DNA of 64,000 nt from contig MPNJ01000012.1 of NCBI GenBank assembly GCA_002238965.1, positions 1 through 64,000 on the forward strand, given 5' to 3'. The notes beneath the pieces were generated by a model. It saw only the letters and a list, made by a program, of their open reading frames with translations, was not told the DNA's origin and searched no databases. This stretch comes from Nitrospinae bacterium bin107. GTDB lineage: Bacteria; UBA8248. Shown here in pieces: positions 26,487-35,107 of this stretch (positions are counted from its first letter, which is position 1; each line of letters starts with the position of its first letter). The translations under genes were made by a program, and so were the position numbers.

Positions 26487-27548
26487 ATGGCGAAGCACAG
26501 CATCTGTTTAATTCCCGCGGACGGCATCGGGCCCGAAGTCATCACACAGGCTGTGCGCGTTTTAAGGGCGCTGGCGAAGAGCGAGCGCGGCCTTGAGTTT
26601 TCTTTCACGAAATACCCCTGGGGGAGCGATTTCTATCACGAGACGGGCCGTATGTGCCCGGAGAATTTTCTGGACCGCGTGAGAAAGCACGACGCGATTC
26701 TGCTCGGCGCGGTGGGCCGGCCCGACATCCCCGATCACATCACCCTCAACCAGCTTCTGCTTCCGCTGCGCAGGGGGTTCGACCTTTACGTCAACATGCG
26801 GCCCATCGTCCTGTACGAGGGGCTGGAATCGCCGCTGCGCGGTTACGAGCCGGGCGACATCGACATGCTCTTCTTCCGCGAGAATACCGAGGGGGAATAC
26901 AGCCCCATCGGCGGCAGACACTACGAGGGACACCCGGGAGAGCTGGCCGCCCAGATCACGCTCTTCACGCGCATGGGCTGTGAGCGCATTATCGAGGCGG
27001 CGTTCGAGGCGGCGCTCAAGCGGAAAAAGCACGTGACCAACATCACGAAATCGAACGCGCAGGGCCATACGCTGGTGATGTGGGATGAGATTTTTGAGGA
27101 AGTCGCCGCAAGGCCCCGCTACAAGAAAATCGAGACGGCGAAATATCTCGTAGACGCCGCCGCCTTGGAGTTCGTGAGAAGGCCCGAGCATTTCGACGTT
27201 GTGGTGTCCACGAACCTCTTCGGCGACATCCTGACGGACCTGGGCGCCGCCATCGTCGGCGGGCTGGGAGTCGCCGCGAGCGCCAACACGAATCCCAAGG
27301 GAGATGCGCCCGGCCTGTTCGAGCCCGTGCACGGCTCGGCGCCCGACATCATGGGCAAGGGGATCGCCAACCCGGTGGCCGCGCTTATTTCCGCCGCCTT
27401 GATGGTCGATTATCTGGGCGAGGAGCGCGCGGCGAAGCGGCTCGACGGCGCGGTTCGCGCGCATCTGGCCGGTGGCAACCGCACGGCGGACTTAGGGGGC
27501 ACAGGGACGACGCGCTCCGTCGCCACCGACGTCATCAAGAGACTCTAG
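26487..27548 (+). CDS. Tartrate/isocitrate/isopropylmalate dehydrogenase-like enzyme
   Basis: A 353-residue beta-decarboxylating dehydrogenase. IPADGIGPEVI, GFDLYVNMRPIVLYEG, FFRENTEGEYSPIGG, ITKSNAQ, the metal-binding NLFGDILTDLGAAIVGGLG and PVHGSAPDIMGKGIANP are present. The early GAVGRPDIPDHITLNQLL and the phenylalanine-rich ENTEGEYS region resemble tartrate dehydrogenase / D-malate dehydrogenase more than LeuB, and no leu genes are near. It probably oxidises a 2-hydroxy acid such as D-malate or tartrate with NAD. Confidence 0.85.
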   Translation: MAKHSICLIPADGIGPEVITQAVRVLRALAKSERGLEFSFTKYPWGSDFYHETGRMCPENFLDRVRKHDAILLGAVGRPDIPDHITLNQLLLPLRRGFDLYVNMRPIVLYEGLESPLRGYEPGDIDMLFFRENTEGEYSPIGGRHYEGHPGELAAQITLFTRMGCERIIEAAFEAALKRKKHVTNITKSNAQGHTLVMWDEIFEEVAARPRYKKIETAKYLVDAAALEFVRRPEHFDVVVSTNLFGDILTDLGAAIVGGLGVAASANTNPKGDAPGLFEPVHGSAPDIMGKGIANPVAALISAALMVDYLGEERAAKRLDGAVRAHLAGGNRTADLGGTGTTRSVATDVIKRL

Positions 27549-27565
27549 CCTGAAGGAGTGAGCCG

Positions 27566-28090
27566 ATGTCCATCGTCACGAGAAGGGGAGACGATGGGAA
27601 CACCGATTTATGGTTCGCGGACAGGGTTCCCAAGTATCATCCCCAAGTGCAGGCCTACGGCGCGCTCGATGAGGCGAAAGCCGCGCTCGGCCTCGCCCGC
27701 TCGACGGCCCCCGAATGGCTGAAGCCCGAAATCCTCAAAATTCAGAAAGACCTCTACCTCGTGAGCAGCGACCTGGCGACGCTGCGGGGCAAACTCGGCA
27801 GGCTCAAAGAGCGCGTGGGCGCGGAGCAGGTCGCGTGGGCCGACGCGCAGGTGGCGCGCTACGAGAAAGAGATTCAAATCACCGACTGGGTGATCTCGGG
27901 CGATTCGCCCTGCGGCGCCGCGCTGGACATGGCGCTCACCATCATCCGCCGGGGCGAGAGATGGTCGGTCAAACTGCGGGATGAGGGCTACATCGACAAC
28001 CCCGACCTGCTCATCTACCTGAACCGCGTCTCGGACCTGCTCTTCCTCATGGCCCGCGCCGTGGACCGGGGGGTGGAAGTACCCGCCTGA
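27566..28090 (+). CDS. Cob(I)alamin adenosyltransferase, PduO type
   Basis: A 174-residue PduO-type ATP:corrinoid adenosyltransferase, making adenosylcobalamin. The N-terminal TRRGDDGNTDLWF replaces the usual TGDxGxT ATP loop with a related form; IQKDLYLVSSDLA and the C-terminal LIYLNRVSDLLFLMARAVDR (family RYLNRLSDxLF) are typical. It starts 17 bases after the dehydrogenase gene. The last 153 bases are repeated at 29554 after a two-gene insert. A cobalamin-dependent partner is not seen next to it. Confidence 0.88.
   Translation: MSIVTRRGDDGNTDLWFADRVPKYHPQVQAYGALDEAKAALGLARSTAPEWLKPEILKIQKDLYLVSSDLATLRGKLGRLKERVGAEQVAWADAQVARYEKEIQITDWVISGDSPCGAALDMALTIIRRGERWSVKLRDEGYIDNPDLLIYLNRVSDLLFLMARAVDRGVEVPA
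27933..28085 (+). repeat. Direct repeat, adenosyltransferase 3' end, copy 1
   Basis: The last 153 bases of the intact gene match 29554-29706 with three differences (A/G, A/G and G/T). The repeat ends about five bases before the stop, where copy 1 has CCTGA and copy 2 GAGTAG. The two copies bracket the 1.5-kb insert. Confidence 0.9.
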
Positions 28091-28160
28091 TTCAATTCGA
28101 AAAACGCGAAACGATCTACGCCGTGCTCCGGCGCTTCGAAATGTTTTCTTAGGATAATTC

Positions 28161-28883
28161 ATGCCGACAAACCAGCCTTTTTCATCATCACGCCTCGACG
28201 ATTTGAAGCGGTTTTATGATCTTCTAGCAATGCTTGAGGAGCGTCTCGGCGGAGCGCGCCGATTGTCCGATTGTTCGGGCAAAATGAGGTGGCCCAAGTG
28301 CGGAGTATATTTTTTCAAGGAGGAAGGCGAAGTCCGCGCCGATACCGGGAAAGGTTCGCGCATTGTGCGGGTGGGTACGCACGCCCTGAAAACCGGCTCC
28401 AAAACCAAACTCTGGACGCGTCTGAAACAACATAAAGGAATAACGCGCACAGGCGGCGGTAATCACCGGGGGTCGATTTTTCGAAAAATTGTGGGCGCGG
28501 CCCTGTTCGATAGAGACAACCTCAACTATCCTTGTTGGGGGAAGGGAGACACGGCGTCGCGTGAAGTCAGAATAAGTGAGTTGCCTCTTGAAAAAACCGT
28601 GAGTGCGCGCATCGGCGGGATGCCCTTTCTCTGGCTCGCTATCGAGGACGAAGCGGGTCCTGAAAGCCTGCGCGGATACATCGAGAGGAACGCGATTGCC
28701 CTCCTCAGCAACTGGGGCAAGCATCCCATCGATCCGCCTTCTTCATGGCTTGGTTGTAATAGTGACAGGGAAAAAGTGCGGAGCTCAGGACTCTGGAACT
28801 CGAACCACGTCAATGAAGACTACGACCCGGCCTTTCTCGACGAACTGGCGCGCTTGATCGATGAGATGGAAATTCCCGCTTGA
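28161..28883 (+). CDS. GIY-YIG-like nuclease-fold protein
   Basis: A 240-residue protein. The middle section resembles a GIY-YIG domain: KCGVYFFKEEGE, then IVRVGTHAL, then LWTRLKQHKG, and GNHRGSIFRKIVG, that is the GxY ... VGT ... R ... H order. An early helix rich in Asp, Leu and Glu and a C-terminal segment with a GLWNSNHVNEDYDP motif complete it. ATG 28161 has AGGA upstream. It is paired with the following gene by a one-codon overlap, and the pair sits between duplicated ends of the adenosyltransferase gene, suggesting mobile cargo. A nuclease or defence role is inferred. Confidence 0.6.
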   Translation: MPTNQPFSSSRLDDLKRFYDLLAMLEERLGGARRLSDCSGKMRWPKCGVYFFKEEGEVRADTGKGSRIVRVGTHALKTGSKTKLWTRLKQHKGITRTGGGNHRGSIFRKIVGAALFDRDNLNYPCWGKGDTASREVRISELPLEKTVSARIGGMPFLWLAIEDEAGPESLRGYIERNAIALLSNWGKHPIDPPSSWLGCNSDREKVRSSGLWNSNHVNEDYDPAFLDELARLIDEMEIPA

Positions 28884-29533
28884 TCCTCGTCATCCAATGC
28901 GCCGCAAGAAAGAACCCCGAAGCCGGTTACCTGCGCACGCGAGATGAACGAAAGGTATTGTTCGTCGCCGATCCCGACGCAGCGCCTGGTGGCGCTAGCC
29001 AAGTCTACGCGCGACCGGATGATGTTGCTGACGCAGGAGCGACTTGGCGAGCCATGCTTTCGGAATACAATTCCAATCCTCGTGATAACCCGTACGGACT
29101 TCTTCCCGCCTGGCGGCTCTACGAAAACCCGGTCTATAAGCTTTTGGCTGCGCATTGTGGGCAAGAGCGTTTCTATATCCTCTCCGCAGGCTGGGGCTTG
29201 ATCCGCTCTGATTTCCTGACGCCGGTTTATGACATTACCTTCAGCCCACGCGCTGACGGGTATAAACGCAGACGAAAGAAAAACCAGCATGAAGATTTCA
29301 ATAAGCTGCCCGAAGATACCGGGGATGACGTCGTTTTCTTCGGCGGTAAGGATTATGTGGGCTTGTTTTGCGCATTGACCGAAGGCGTCAATGGAACTCG
29401 GTATATCTGGTGCAACTCGAAAAGCGCGCCGAAAGCGCCCGGCTGCATGCTGCGGCGATTCCACACGAGAACCAGAATCAACTGGCATTACGAGTGCGCC
29501 AGAGCTTTCATCGAGGGAAAGATTCAGGTTTAG
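28880..29533 (+). CDS. DUF6884 / YaaA-like hypothetical protein
   Basis: A 217-residue protein. The start ILVIQCAARKNPEAG, the RLYENPVYKLL block and YILSAGWGLIRSDFLTPVYDITF resemble the DUF6884/YaaA-like group, in which a nucleotide- or metal-related function is suspected but not known. The TTG at 28880 overlaps the TGA of the GIY-YIG-like gene, so the two are probably cotranslated. A basic stretch KRRRKKNQHED lies near residue 130. I would call it an uncharacterised partner of the upstream nuclease-like gene. Confidence 0.55.
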   Translation: MILVIQCAARKNPEAGYLRTRDERKVLFVADPDAAPGGASQVYARPDDVADAGATWRAMLSEYNSNPRDNPYGLLPAWRLYENPVYKLLAAHCGQERFYILSAGWGLIRSDFLTPVYDITFSPRADGYKRRRKKNQHEDFNKLPEDTGDDVVFFGGKDYVGLFCALTEGVNGTRYIWCNSKSAPKAPGCMLRRFHTRTRINWHYECARAFIEGKIQV

Positions 29534-29553
29534 GCGTGGGTGGCTGACGATTT

Positions 29554-29711
29554 CGCTCACCATCATCCGCCGGGGCGAGAGATGGTCGGTCAAGCTGCGG
29601 GATGAGGGCTACATCGACAACCCCGACCTGCTCGTCTACCTGAACCGCGTCTCGGACCTGCTCTTCCTCATGGCCCGCTCCGTGGACCGGGGGGTGGAAG
29701 TACCCGAGTAG
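29554..29711 (+). pseudogene. Duplicated 3' fragment of the adenosyltransferase gene
   Basis: This fragment keeps the frame of the last 52 residues, TIIRRGERWSVKLRDEGY onward, ending EVPE-TAG. It is about 98 percent identical in DNA to 27933-28085, but has no 5' part or ribosome site of its own. The differences are mild (Ile to Val, Ala to Ser, one silent). It marks the right edge of the insert carrying the GIY-YIG-like pair. Confidence 0.85.
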
Positions 29712-29829
29712 GGGGGGTTGCCTTTATGGGGTTTCCCTTTTCAGGGGGTTTCCTTTTCCCACTCAAGGGCTTTTTCAACAACCCCCTGAGCGGTGGTTCA
29801 CGCCAACCGCGAGGAACATCCAGGAAAAC

Positions 29830-30876
29830 TTACATCAGGTAGTAGTCTGAAATGGCCTCGAGAGCCACCTTGATGGCCGCCGCGAGCGGGACGGCGAGGA
29901 GGATTCCCGCGAATCCCATCAACTCCCCCCCTATCATGATAGATGCGAGCACCACCACGGGGTGAAGTCCGATGCGATTGCCCAGGATGCGGGGAACGAG
30001 GGTCATGCCCGCTATGGGCGAGATGATCCCGAACACGGCCAGCGTCGCCAGCGGGTGGAGCCAGTCCTGATGGCCGAGTGCGGAGAGCAGCAGGGCGATC
30101 GGCAGGGCGATAATCCATTCCACGTAGGGAAACATGCAGGCGATACCCGTAAAAATGCCCATCACCAGCCACAGCGGCATGTCCACGATGAAGAAGCCCA
30201 GCACGTAAAAGGCGGAGAGGATGAGGGCGATCAGCAACTGCCCCTTGATGAACGAACCGAGCAGTTCGTCGAGCCGGAAGACCCTTTTCTCCACCTCAGA
30301 GCGGTAGTCGCGGTGCACGTAGGAGAAAAACCCCTTCCATAGCTCTTTCCAGTCCCTCAGGACATAGAAGGTCATCACGGGGATGAGGATGAGATAGATC
30401 ATGCCGATGGCGATGGAAAAAATGCCGCTGGTCGTTCTCAGCAGGAACCTGAGCGCGGTAACGGGAAACTGGCTCAGCAAGGAGAGGTTTTCGGTAAAGT
30501 ATTTCTGGAGTTCCGCCGTCTGGGGGAGGTCGAATTTATCGAGCGTGGCGATGAGCCAGGATTGCGTGAGCTTGATGTAGTCGGGAAGCTTCTTGGCGAA
30601 CGCCGTCACTTGCTCTCGCACCACGGGCGCGATGCTCGCCCACAAGATCAAAAGAACCAAGCCCAAACCCAGCAGGGGGATCAGGACGGCGAGGGGCCTC
30701 GGTATTTTCCATCTCTCCAGCTTATCGACCAGGGGTTGGAGCAGATAGGCGAGGATGAAGGAAGCCGCGAGGGGCACCAGCGCCGCGCGGGCGCTCACCA
30801 GAAGCCAGATGCCGGCGATGAATATGAGAATAAGCCAGATTCGCTTCCACGTGAGGATTTGGGGTTGATTGTCCAT
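29830..30876 (-). CDS. AI-2E family transporter
   Basis: A 348-residue membrane protein with about seven to eight helices. The family pattern is seen in AASFILAYLLQPLVDKLERWKIPRPLAVLI at the start and FIKGQLLIALILSAFYVLGF, MFPYVEWIIALPIALLL and LHPVVVLASIMIGGELMGFAGILLAVPLAA at the end. AI-2E (PerM) proteins export or exchange small molecules or sodium; the quorum-signal link is historical. It follows pgsA by 16 bases on the same strand. Confidence 0.88.
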   Translation of the reverse strand: MDNQPQILTWKRIWLILIFIAGIWLLVSARAALVPLAASFILAYLLQPLVDKLERWKIPRPLAVLIPLLGLGLVLLILWASIAPVVREQVTAFAKKLPDYIKLTQSWLIATLDKFDLPQTAELQKYFTENLSLLSQFPVTALRFLLRTTSGIFSIAIGMIYLILIPVMTFYVLRDWKELWKGFFSYVHRDYRSEVEKRVFRLDELLGSFIKGQLLIALILSAFYVLGFFIVDMPLWLVMGIFTGIACMFPYVEWIIALPIALLLSALGHQDWLHPLATLAVFGIISPIAGMTLVPRILGNRIGLHPVVVLASIMIGGELMGFAGILLAVPLAAAIKVALEAISDYYLM

Positions 30877-30892
30877 GTCGGTCAGCCTGGCC

Positions 30893-31498
30893 TCAGTTCC
30901 GGGCCGCAGGGGTGGATTTCTCCGTTTGGCTTTCGTCCGGTTTCTCGTAAACCATCCGGGTGCCCACGAAGAAGAGATAATGAACCCCCGAGGCGAGCGT
31001 CAGTCCGCAGGTGATCAAGTACATGGTCAACAGCACGATGTTTGTCTCCGCGCTCAGCGCCGCCGCCAGAAGAGCGGCACCTGCGGTGACCATCTGGGCG
31101 GTCGTCGTGGTTTTCCCCAGCATGGAAGGAGACGGCGTCTGGAAGCCCACGCTCATGAACAGCATCAGGCAGCCGATGGACAGCAGCAGATCTCGGCTCA
31201 CCACGGAGACGGCCAGCCAGATCGGGATTTGTCCTGAAATCCCCATCATCATGTATGCGGTGAACATGAGCAGTTTGTCCGCAATGGGGTCGAGCATGGC
31301 GCCCAACTCCGTCATCTCGCCGCGCCGTCTCGCGATATAGCCGTCGACCCCGTCCGCCACGCCCGCGATGATGAAGACGGCCAGGGCGATTCCCGGCTTC
31401 TTGTAGGCGAGGCACATCACGAAAACGGGGATCAGGAAAACCCGGACCAGCGTGATCTTGGTCGCCAGCGTTAATCTGTTTGAAGCAGGTGCGCTCAT
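30893..31498 (-). CDS. pgsA: CDP-alcohol phosphatidyltransferase, PgsA-like
   Basis: A 201-residue membrane enzyme. The CDP-alcohol phosphotransferase signature is DGVDGYIARRRGEMTELGAMLDPIADK (DG..AR..G...D...D, near residues 49-75). About six helices are predicted. PgsA makes phosphatidylglycerophosphate from CDP-diacylglycerol and glycerol-3-phosphate. The symbol rests on general resemblance; a cardiolipin- or inositol-type transferase of the same family cannot be ruled out. It lies between a pseudouridine synthase and an AI-2E gene. Confidence 0.82.
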   Translation of the reverse strand: MSAPASNRLTLATKITLVRVFLIPVFVMCLAYKKPGIALAVFIIAGVADGVDGYIARRRGEMTELGAMLDPIADKLLMFTAYMMMGISGQIPIWLAVSVVSRDLLLSIGCLMLFMSVGFQTPSPSMLGKTTTTAQMVTAGAALLAAALSAETNIVLLTMYLITCGLTLASGVHYLFFVGTRMVYEKPDESQTEKSTPAARN

Positions 31499-31597
31499 CG
31501 TTTAAGCGGCCTTTTTACTTTTCTCTCGCGTATTGACGCATCATAACACACGAACCCCGTGGTTTTCTTTGCCTGGAGCGTCCATCAAGCGCCTGCA

Positions 31598-32467
31598 TCA
31601 TGAGGAGCCGGTTTTACCGGGTGCTTTCGTTTTCTGTTTTGCTGATTGTCCGCGCGGTGTGCGCTTCGGTTTCGCCTTGGCCTTGGCCCAGCCCACTCTG
31701 GATGGCGGAAGCTTCGCCGCTTCGGTGCGGATATTCGTCATCAGCTTCAGTTTTTCGACCTCATCGTGGGTGAGGGTCCTCACTTTGGCGGCGGGAAGGC
31801 CCCTGGCCGTGATCCCCCCGTATGCGCGCCGGACGAGCTTGATGACAGGGTGCCCCACGGCCTCGCACATCCTCTTGACCTGGTGTTGTCTGCCCTCGTG
31901 GAGTTCGATTCTGAGCCATGTGTTCTTCTCCGTCTTTGCGCGGATGGTCCGCACGAGCGCTTCCTGGGGTTTCCTTCTCCGCCCGCGCATCCATGACCCG
32001 TCCGCCATCCGGGCGAGGGCGGCCTCGGTGGGCGCTCCCTTCACCTTCGCCTCATAGACGCGGGGTATCCCGTATCTCGGGTGGGCGAGGCGGTTCGCCA
32101 TCTCCCCGTCGTTGGTGAGGAGCAACACGCCCTCCACGTCGAAATCGAGCCTGCCGACGGGGAATACGCGTCTCAAGCCCTGGGGCAGCAAGTCCGCCAC
32201 CGTGGGCCTGTTCTTGCCCTCCTCGTCCTGCATGGTGGTGAGCACGTTCTTCGGTTTGTTCAGCACCAGGTAGAGGGGAGCCTCCTTTTTCGTAATGAGC
32301 TTTCCGTTCACCTTGATGGAATCGGTCAGCGGGTCCGCCTTGGCGCCTAAGGTGACCACGCGCGCTCCATTCACCCGAACGCAGCCCTCCTCGATCAGGC
32401 GTTCCGCTTCACGGCGCGAGGCGAGGCCCGCCTGGGCGATAATTTTCTGAAGCCGGATAGCGGTCAT
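31598..32467 (-). CDS. rluB: Pseudouridine synthase, RluB/RsuA family
   Basis: A 289-residue enzyme that isomerises uridine in rRNA. Residues 4-47 form an S4 RNA-binding domain (RLQKIIAQAGLASRREAERLIEEG), followed by the catalytic GRLDFDVEGVLLLTNDGE (the conserved Asp lies in GRLD) and the LHEGRQHQVKRMCEAVGHPV motif. The C-terminal tail is rich in Lys, Ala and Pro and likely unstructured. The RluB-type choice follows the KPKNVLTTMQDEEGKNRPTV insert; RsuA/RluE differ there. Confidence 0.88.
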   Translation of the reverse strand: MTAIRLQKIIAQAGLASRREAERLIEEGCVRVNGARVVTLGAKADPLTDSIKVNGKLITKKEAPLYLVLNKPKNVLTTMQDEEGKNRPTVADLLPQGLRRVFPVGRLDFDVEGVLLLTNDGEMANRLAHPRYGIPRVYEAKVKGAPTEAALARMADGSWMRGRRRKPQEALVRTIRAKTEKNTWLRIELHEGRQHQVKRMCEAVGHPVIKLVRRAYGGITARGLPAAKVRTLTHDEVEKLKLMTNIRTEAAKLPPSRVGWAKAKAKPKRTPRGQSAKQKTKAPGKTGSS

Positions 32468-32608
32468 CTTTGGTATTACTCCCTCGGGTTTCTCACAAAA
32501 TTGCGAGACACGCGATTATAGCCATTCGGGGCCTAACAGGGTAACCTGTCGCGCAAAGCTCATGAAGGACAGGGCGACATCCCACACTCTTTGCGAAGGA
32601 GGTACGTT

Positions 32609-33718
32609 TTGCCGTCTTCTCAAACCATTATCAGCATGACTCCGGCGCACGTTTGCGTGCCGCTGGCCCGGCCGCTCAAGGTGGCCACTTTCGAGGTGCA
32701 TGCCGTCGACACCTGCTGCGTCACCCTCCGGACGAAAGAGGGCTTGAAGGGCCACGGCTGGTGCTTCGCCTTCGGACCCGAGCGCACCCGCGCGATGATA
32801 GCGATGGTGCGCGATCTGTTCGCCAACCTGCTCGGCAAGGACCCCGCCGACGCCGAGGCGAACTGGGAGGCCATGCGCAAGGCGGTGAGCTTCGTAGGGC
32901 GCGACGGCATCAGCGCCCTGGCGATGTCCGCGCTCGATACCGCCTGCTGGGACCTGGCGGCCCAGGCGGCGGGCCAGCCGCTGTGGAAGTACCTGGGCGG
33001 CGAGAAGCGCGAGATTCCCTGCTACGCGAGCGAGGGCCTCTGGCTCAATCTGACGATAGACGAACTCATGGAGGAGGCTGCAGCGCTCAAGGCGCGCGGC
33101 TTCAAGGCCATGAAGCTCCGCGTGGGCGGCAGGGTGGATGACGACGTCGAGCGAATCCGCGCCGTGCGTGAGGCGATAGGCGGCGATGTTGCGCTCATGG
33201 TGGACGCCAACCAGGCCTGGGACGTGGAAACTGCGAAACAGGCGTGCAGGGCGTTCGAGCCGTTCGATCTCTACTGGGTGGAGGAGCCGGTCGATCACGA
33301 AGACATCAGGGGGTGCGCCGAGGTCGCCAAGGCCAGCAACATCCCCATCTGCACCGGGGAGACGAACTACAACCCGCGCGGGATGCGCCACCTGCTCGTC
33401 GCGGGCGCGGCCGATATCCTGATGCCCGATCTCGAGCGCTGCTCCGGCGTCACGGGCTGGCGCCGTGCGGCGGCGATCGCGAAAGAGTTCGGAAAGCCGG
33501 TGACACCGCACCTGTTCCACGAGGTTTCGGCGCATCTTCTGAGTGCGGAGGAGCACGGCATCTGGTGCGAGAACATGCCCTGGTGGGAGTGCATCATCGA
33601 GGAGCCGATGGAGTTCAGGGACGGGAACCTGGTTCTTACCGACAAACCAGGACTCGGACTGGAGTGGAAAGAAGAGGCGCTCCGGGAGTACGCGCCGCCC
33701 GCGGGAGGTTCTTTGTAA
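32609..33718 (+). CDS. Mandelate racemase / muconate-lactonizing enzyme family
   Basis: A 369-residue enolase-superfamily enzyme. The metal ligands are Asp199 (MVDANQAW), Glu225 (WVEEPV) and Glu251 (CTGETNY), preceded by Lys166 and Lys169 in FKAMKLRVGG, and a C-terminal HEVSAHLL region. TTG 32609 is chosen because AAGGAGG lies six bases before it. These enzymes abstract a proton next to a carboxylate; racemase, dehydratase or lactonase activity cannot be separated here. The stop overlaps the start of the amidohydrolase gene, so they probably share a pathway for a sugar or hydroxy acid. Confidence 0.87.
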   Translation: MPSSQTIISMTPAHVCVPLARPLKVATFEVHAVDTCCVTLRTKEGLKGHGWCFAFGPERTRAMIAMVRDLFANLLGKDPADAEANWEAMRKAVSFVGRDGISALAMSALDTACWDLAAQAAGQPLWKYLGGEKREIPCYASEGLWLNLTIDELMEEAAALKARGFKAMKLRVGGRVDDDVERIRAVREAIGGDVALMVDANQAWDVETAKQACRAFEPFDLYWVEEPVDHEDIRGCAEVAKASNIPICTGETNYNPRGMRHLLVAGAADILMPDLERCSGVTGWRRAAAIAKEFGKPVTPHLFHEVSAHLLSAEEHGIWCENMPWWECIIEEPMEFRDGNLVLTDKPGLGLEWKEEALREYAPPAGGSL

Positions 33719-35052
33719 TGGGGAGGACGCTCCTGCGCGGTGGCAGCATTCTCACGCTCGACCCCGTACTCGGCGAGGTCGAAGGCGGGGACCTGCTCAT
33801 CGAGGACGATGAGATAAGGGATGTCGGCCGGAACATTCATGCCCCCGAGGCCGAAAGCGTCGATGCGAGCGATTTCATCGTCATGCCCGGTTTCGTGAAC
33901 GCGCACCAGCATACCTGGCAGACGGGCATACGCGGTGTCGCGGGCGACTGGACGCTGGTGGAGTATATCCGGCAGATGCACGAGGGCTTCGGCCCCGGGT
34001 TTCAGCCCGAAGATGTTTATCTCGCGAATCTCGTCGGCGCGCTGAACCAGCTCAACGGCGGCGTCACGACGCTCTTCGACTGGTGCCACAACAACCCCAC
34101 GCCCGAGCACACCGACGCTGGCCTCGATGGCCTGGAGGAGGCGGGCATCCGCGCGGTCTTCGGTCACGGGACGCCCAAGCCCAGGATTGCGGAGGGCGAG
34201 ACGCCGCTCAGCCACAGGCCGCATCCCCCCGATGAGGTGAGGCGCCTGCGGGCGGGGCGGCTGGCTTCGGACGGCGGCCTCATCAAACTGGCCCTGGCCA
34301 CGAGAGGGCCGGATCTCTCCACGCTCGAAATGTGCGTGCACGATATCTGCCTGGCCCGAGAATACGACTTGCTCTGGAGCGCGCACATCGGCGGCGGGTT
34401 CTACCGGGTGACGCCCGACGGCGTACGGGAACTGGCGCGCAAGGGGCTTCTGGGGCCCGATTTCAACGCCGTGCACGCGAACCAGTTAAGCGAGGAGGAG
34501 TTGCGGATACTCGTCGACTCGGGCTGCTCGGTCACCTCCTGCCCCGAGGTGGAGATGCAGATGGGCCACGGCGAGCCCGTCATCGGTCGCGTTCTGGCGC
34601 TGGGTGGCAGGCCGACGCTCGGGATCGACGTGGAATCGAACATCAGCGGCGACATGTTCACCATGATGCGGATGGGACTTCAGTTCGCGCGCGCGCAGGA
34701 GAATCAGAAGATACTCGACGGGCGAACCTCGCCGGCGCAGGTCGCGGTTCCCGCGAAGCGCGCTCTGGAATGGGCGACGATAGACGGCGCCAACGCACTG
34801 GGGCTGGGATACAAGGCGGGCACGCTCAAGCCCGGCAAGCAGGCGGACCTCATCCTGATCAGAAAGACCGACCTGAACCTCTATCCCGTGAACGACCCGC
34901 TGGAGACGGCCGTTTTCCAGGCGTCTTTCGCCAACGTGGACACGGTGTTCGTGGCCGGAAGAATTGTGAAGAAGAACGGGAAGCTGCTCTACCCCCGCCT
35001 CGGGGAGAAGATGGAGGCGTTGGCGGAATCCGGCAGGAGATTGCTAGACTAG
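33718..35052 (+). CDS. Metal-dependent amidohydrolase, ATZ/TRZ-SAH deaminase type
   Basis: A 444-residue amidohydrolase. NAHQHTWQ (His63, His65), SAHIGGGF, AVHANQL and a C-terminal TLGIDVESN are positioned as the zinc ligands of the ATZ/TRZ group, though the usual LGTD is LGID. The C-terminal blocks ANALGLGYKAGTLKPGKQADLILI are the family's beta-sandwich. ATG 33718 overlaps the TAA of the mandelate-racemase-like gene. It probably hydrolyses a ring or amide related to that partner's substrate. Confidence 0.88.
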   Translation: MGRTLLRGGSILTLDPVLGEVEGGDLLIEDDEIRDVGRNIHAPEAESVDASDFIVMPGFVNAHQHTWQTGIRGVAGDWTLVEYIRQMHEGFGPGFQPEDVYLANLVGALNQLNGGVTTLFDWCHNNPTPEHTDAGLDGLEEAGIRAVFGHGTPKPRIAEGETPLSHRPHPPDEVRRLRAGRLASDGGLIKLALATRGPDLSTLEMCVHDICLAREYDLLWSAHIGGGFYRVTPDGVRELARKGLLGPDFNAVHANQLSEEELRILVDSGCSVTSCPEVEMQMGHGEPVIGRVLALGGRPTLGIDVESNISGDMFTMMRMGLQFARAQENQKILDGRTSPAQVAVPAKRALEWATIDGANALGLGYKAGTLKPGKQADLILIRKTDLNLYPVNDPLETAVFQASFANVDTVFVAGRIVKKNGKLLYPRLGEKMEALAESGRRLLD

Positions 35053-35107
35053 CGGGCTCATCAGCATGTACTGATATTCATACATTATCAATTATGGAGA
35101 ATAAAAA

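Noticed and set aside
29391-29711. A separate 106-residue gene over the adenosyltransferase fragment
   Set aside because: Its first half is an off-frame shadow of the DUF6884-like gene, and its second half is the duplicated 3' fragment.
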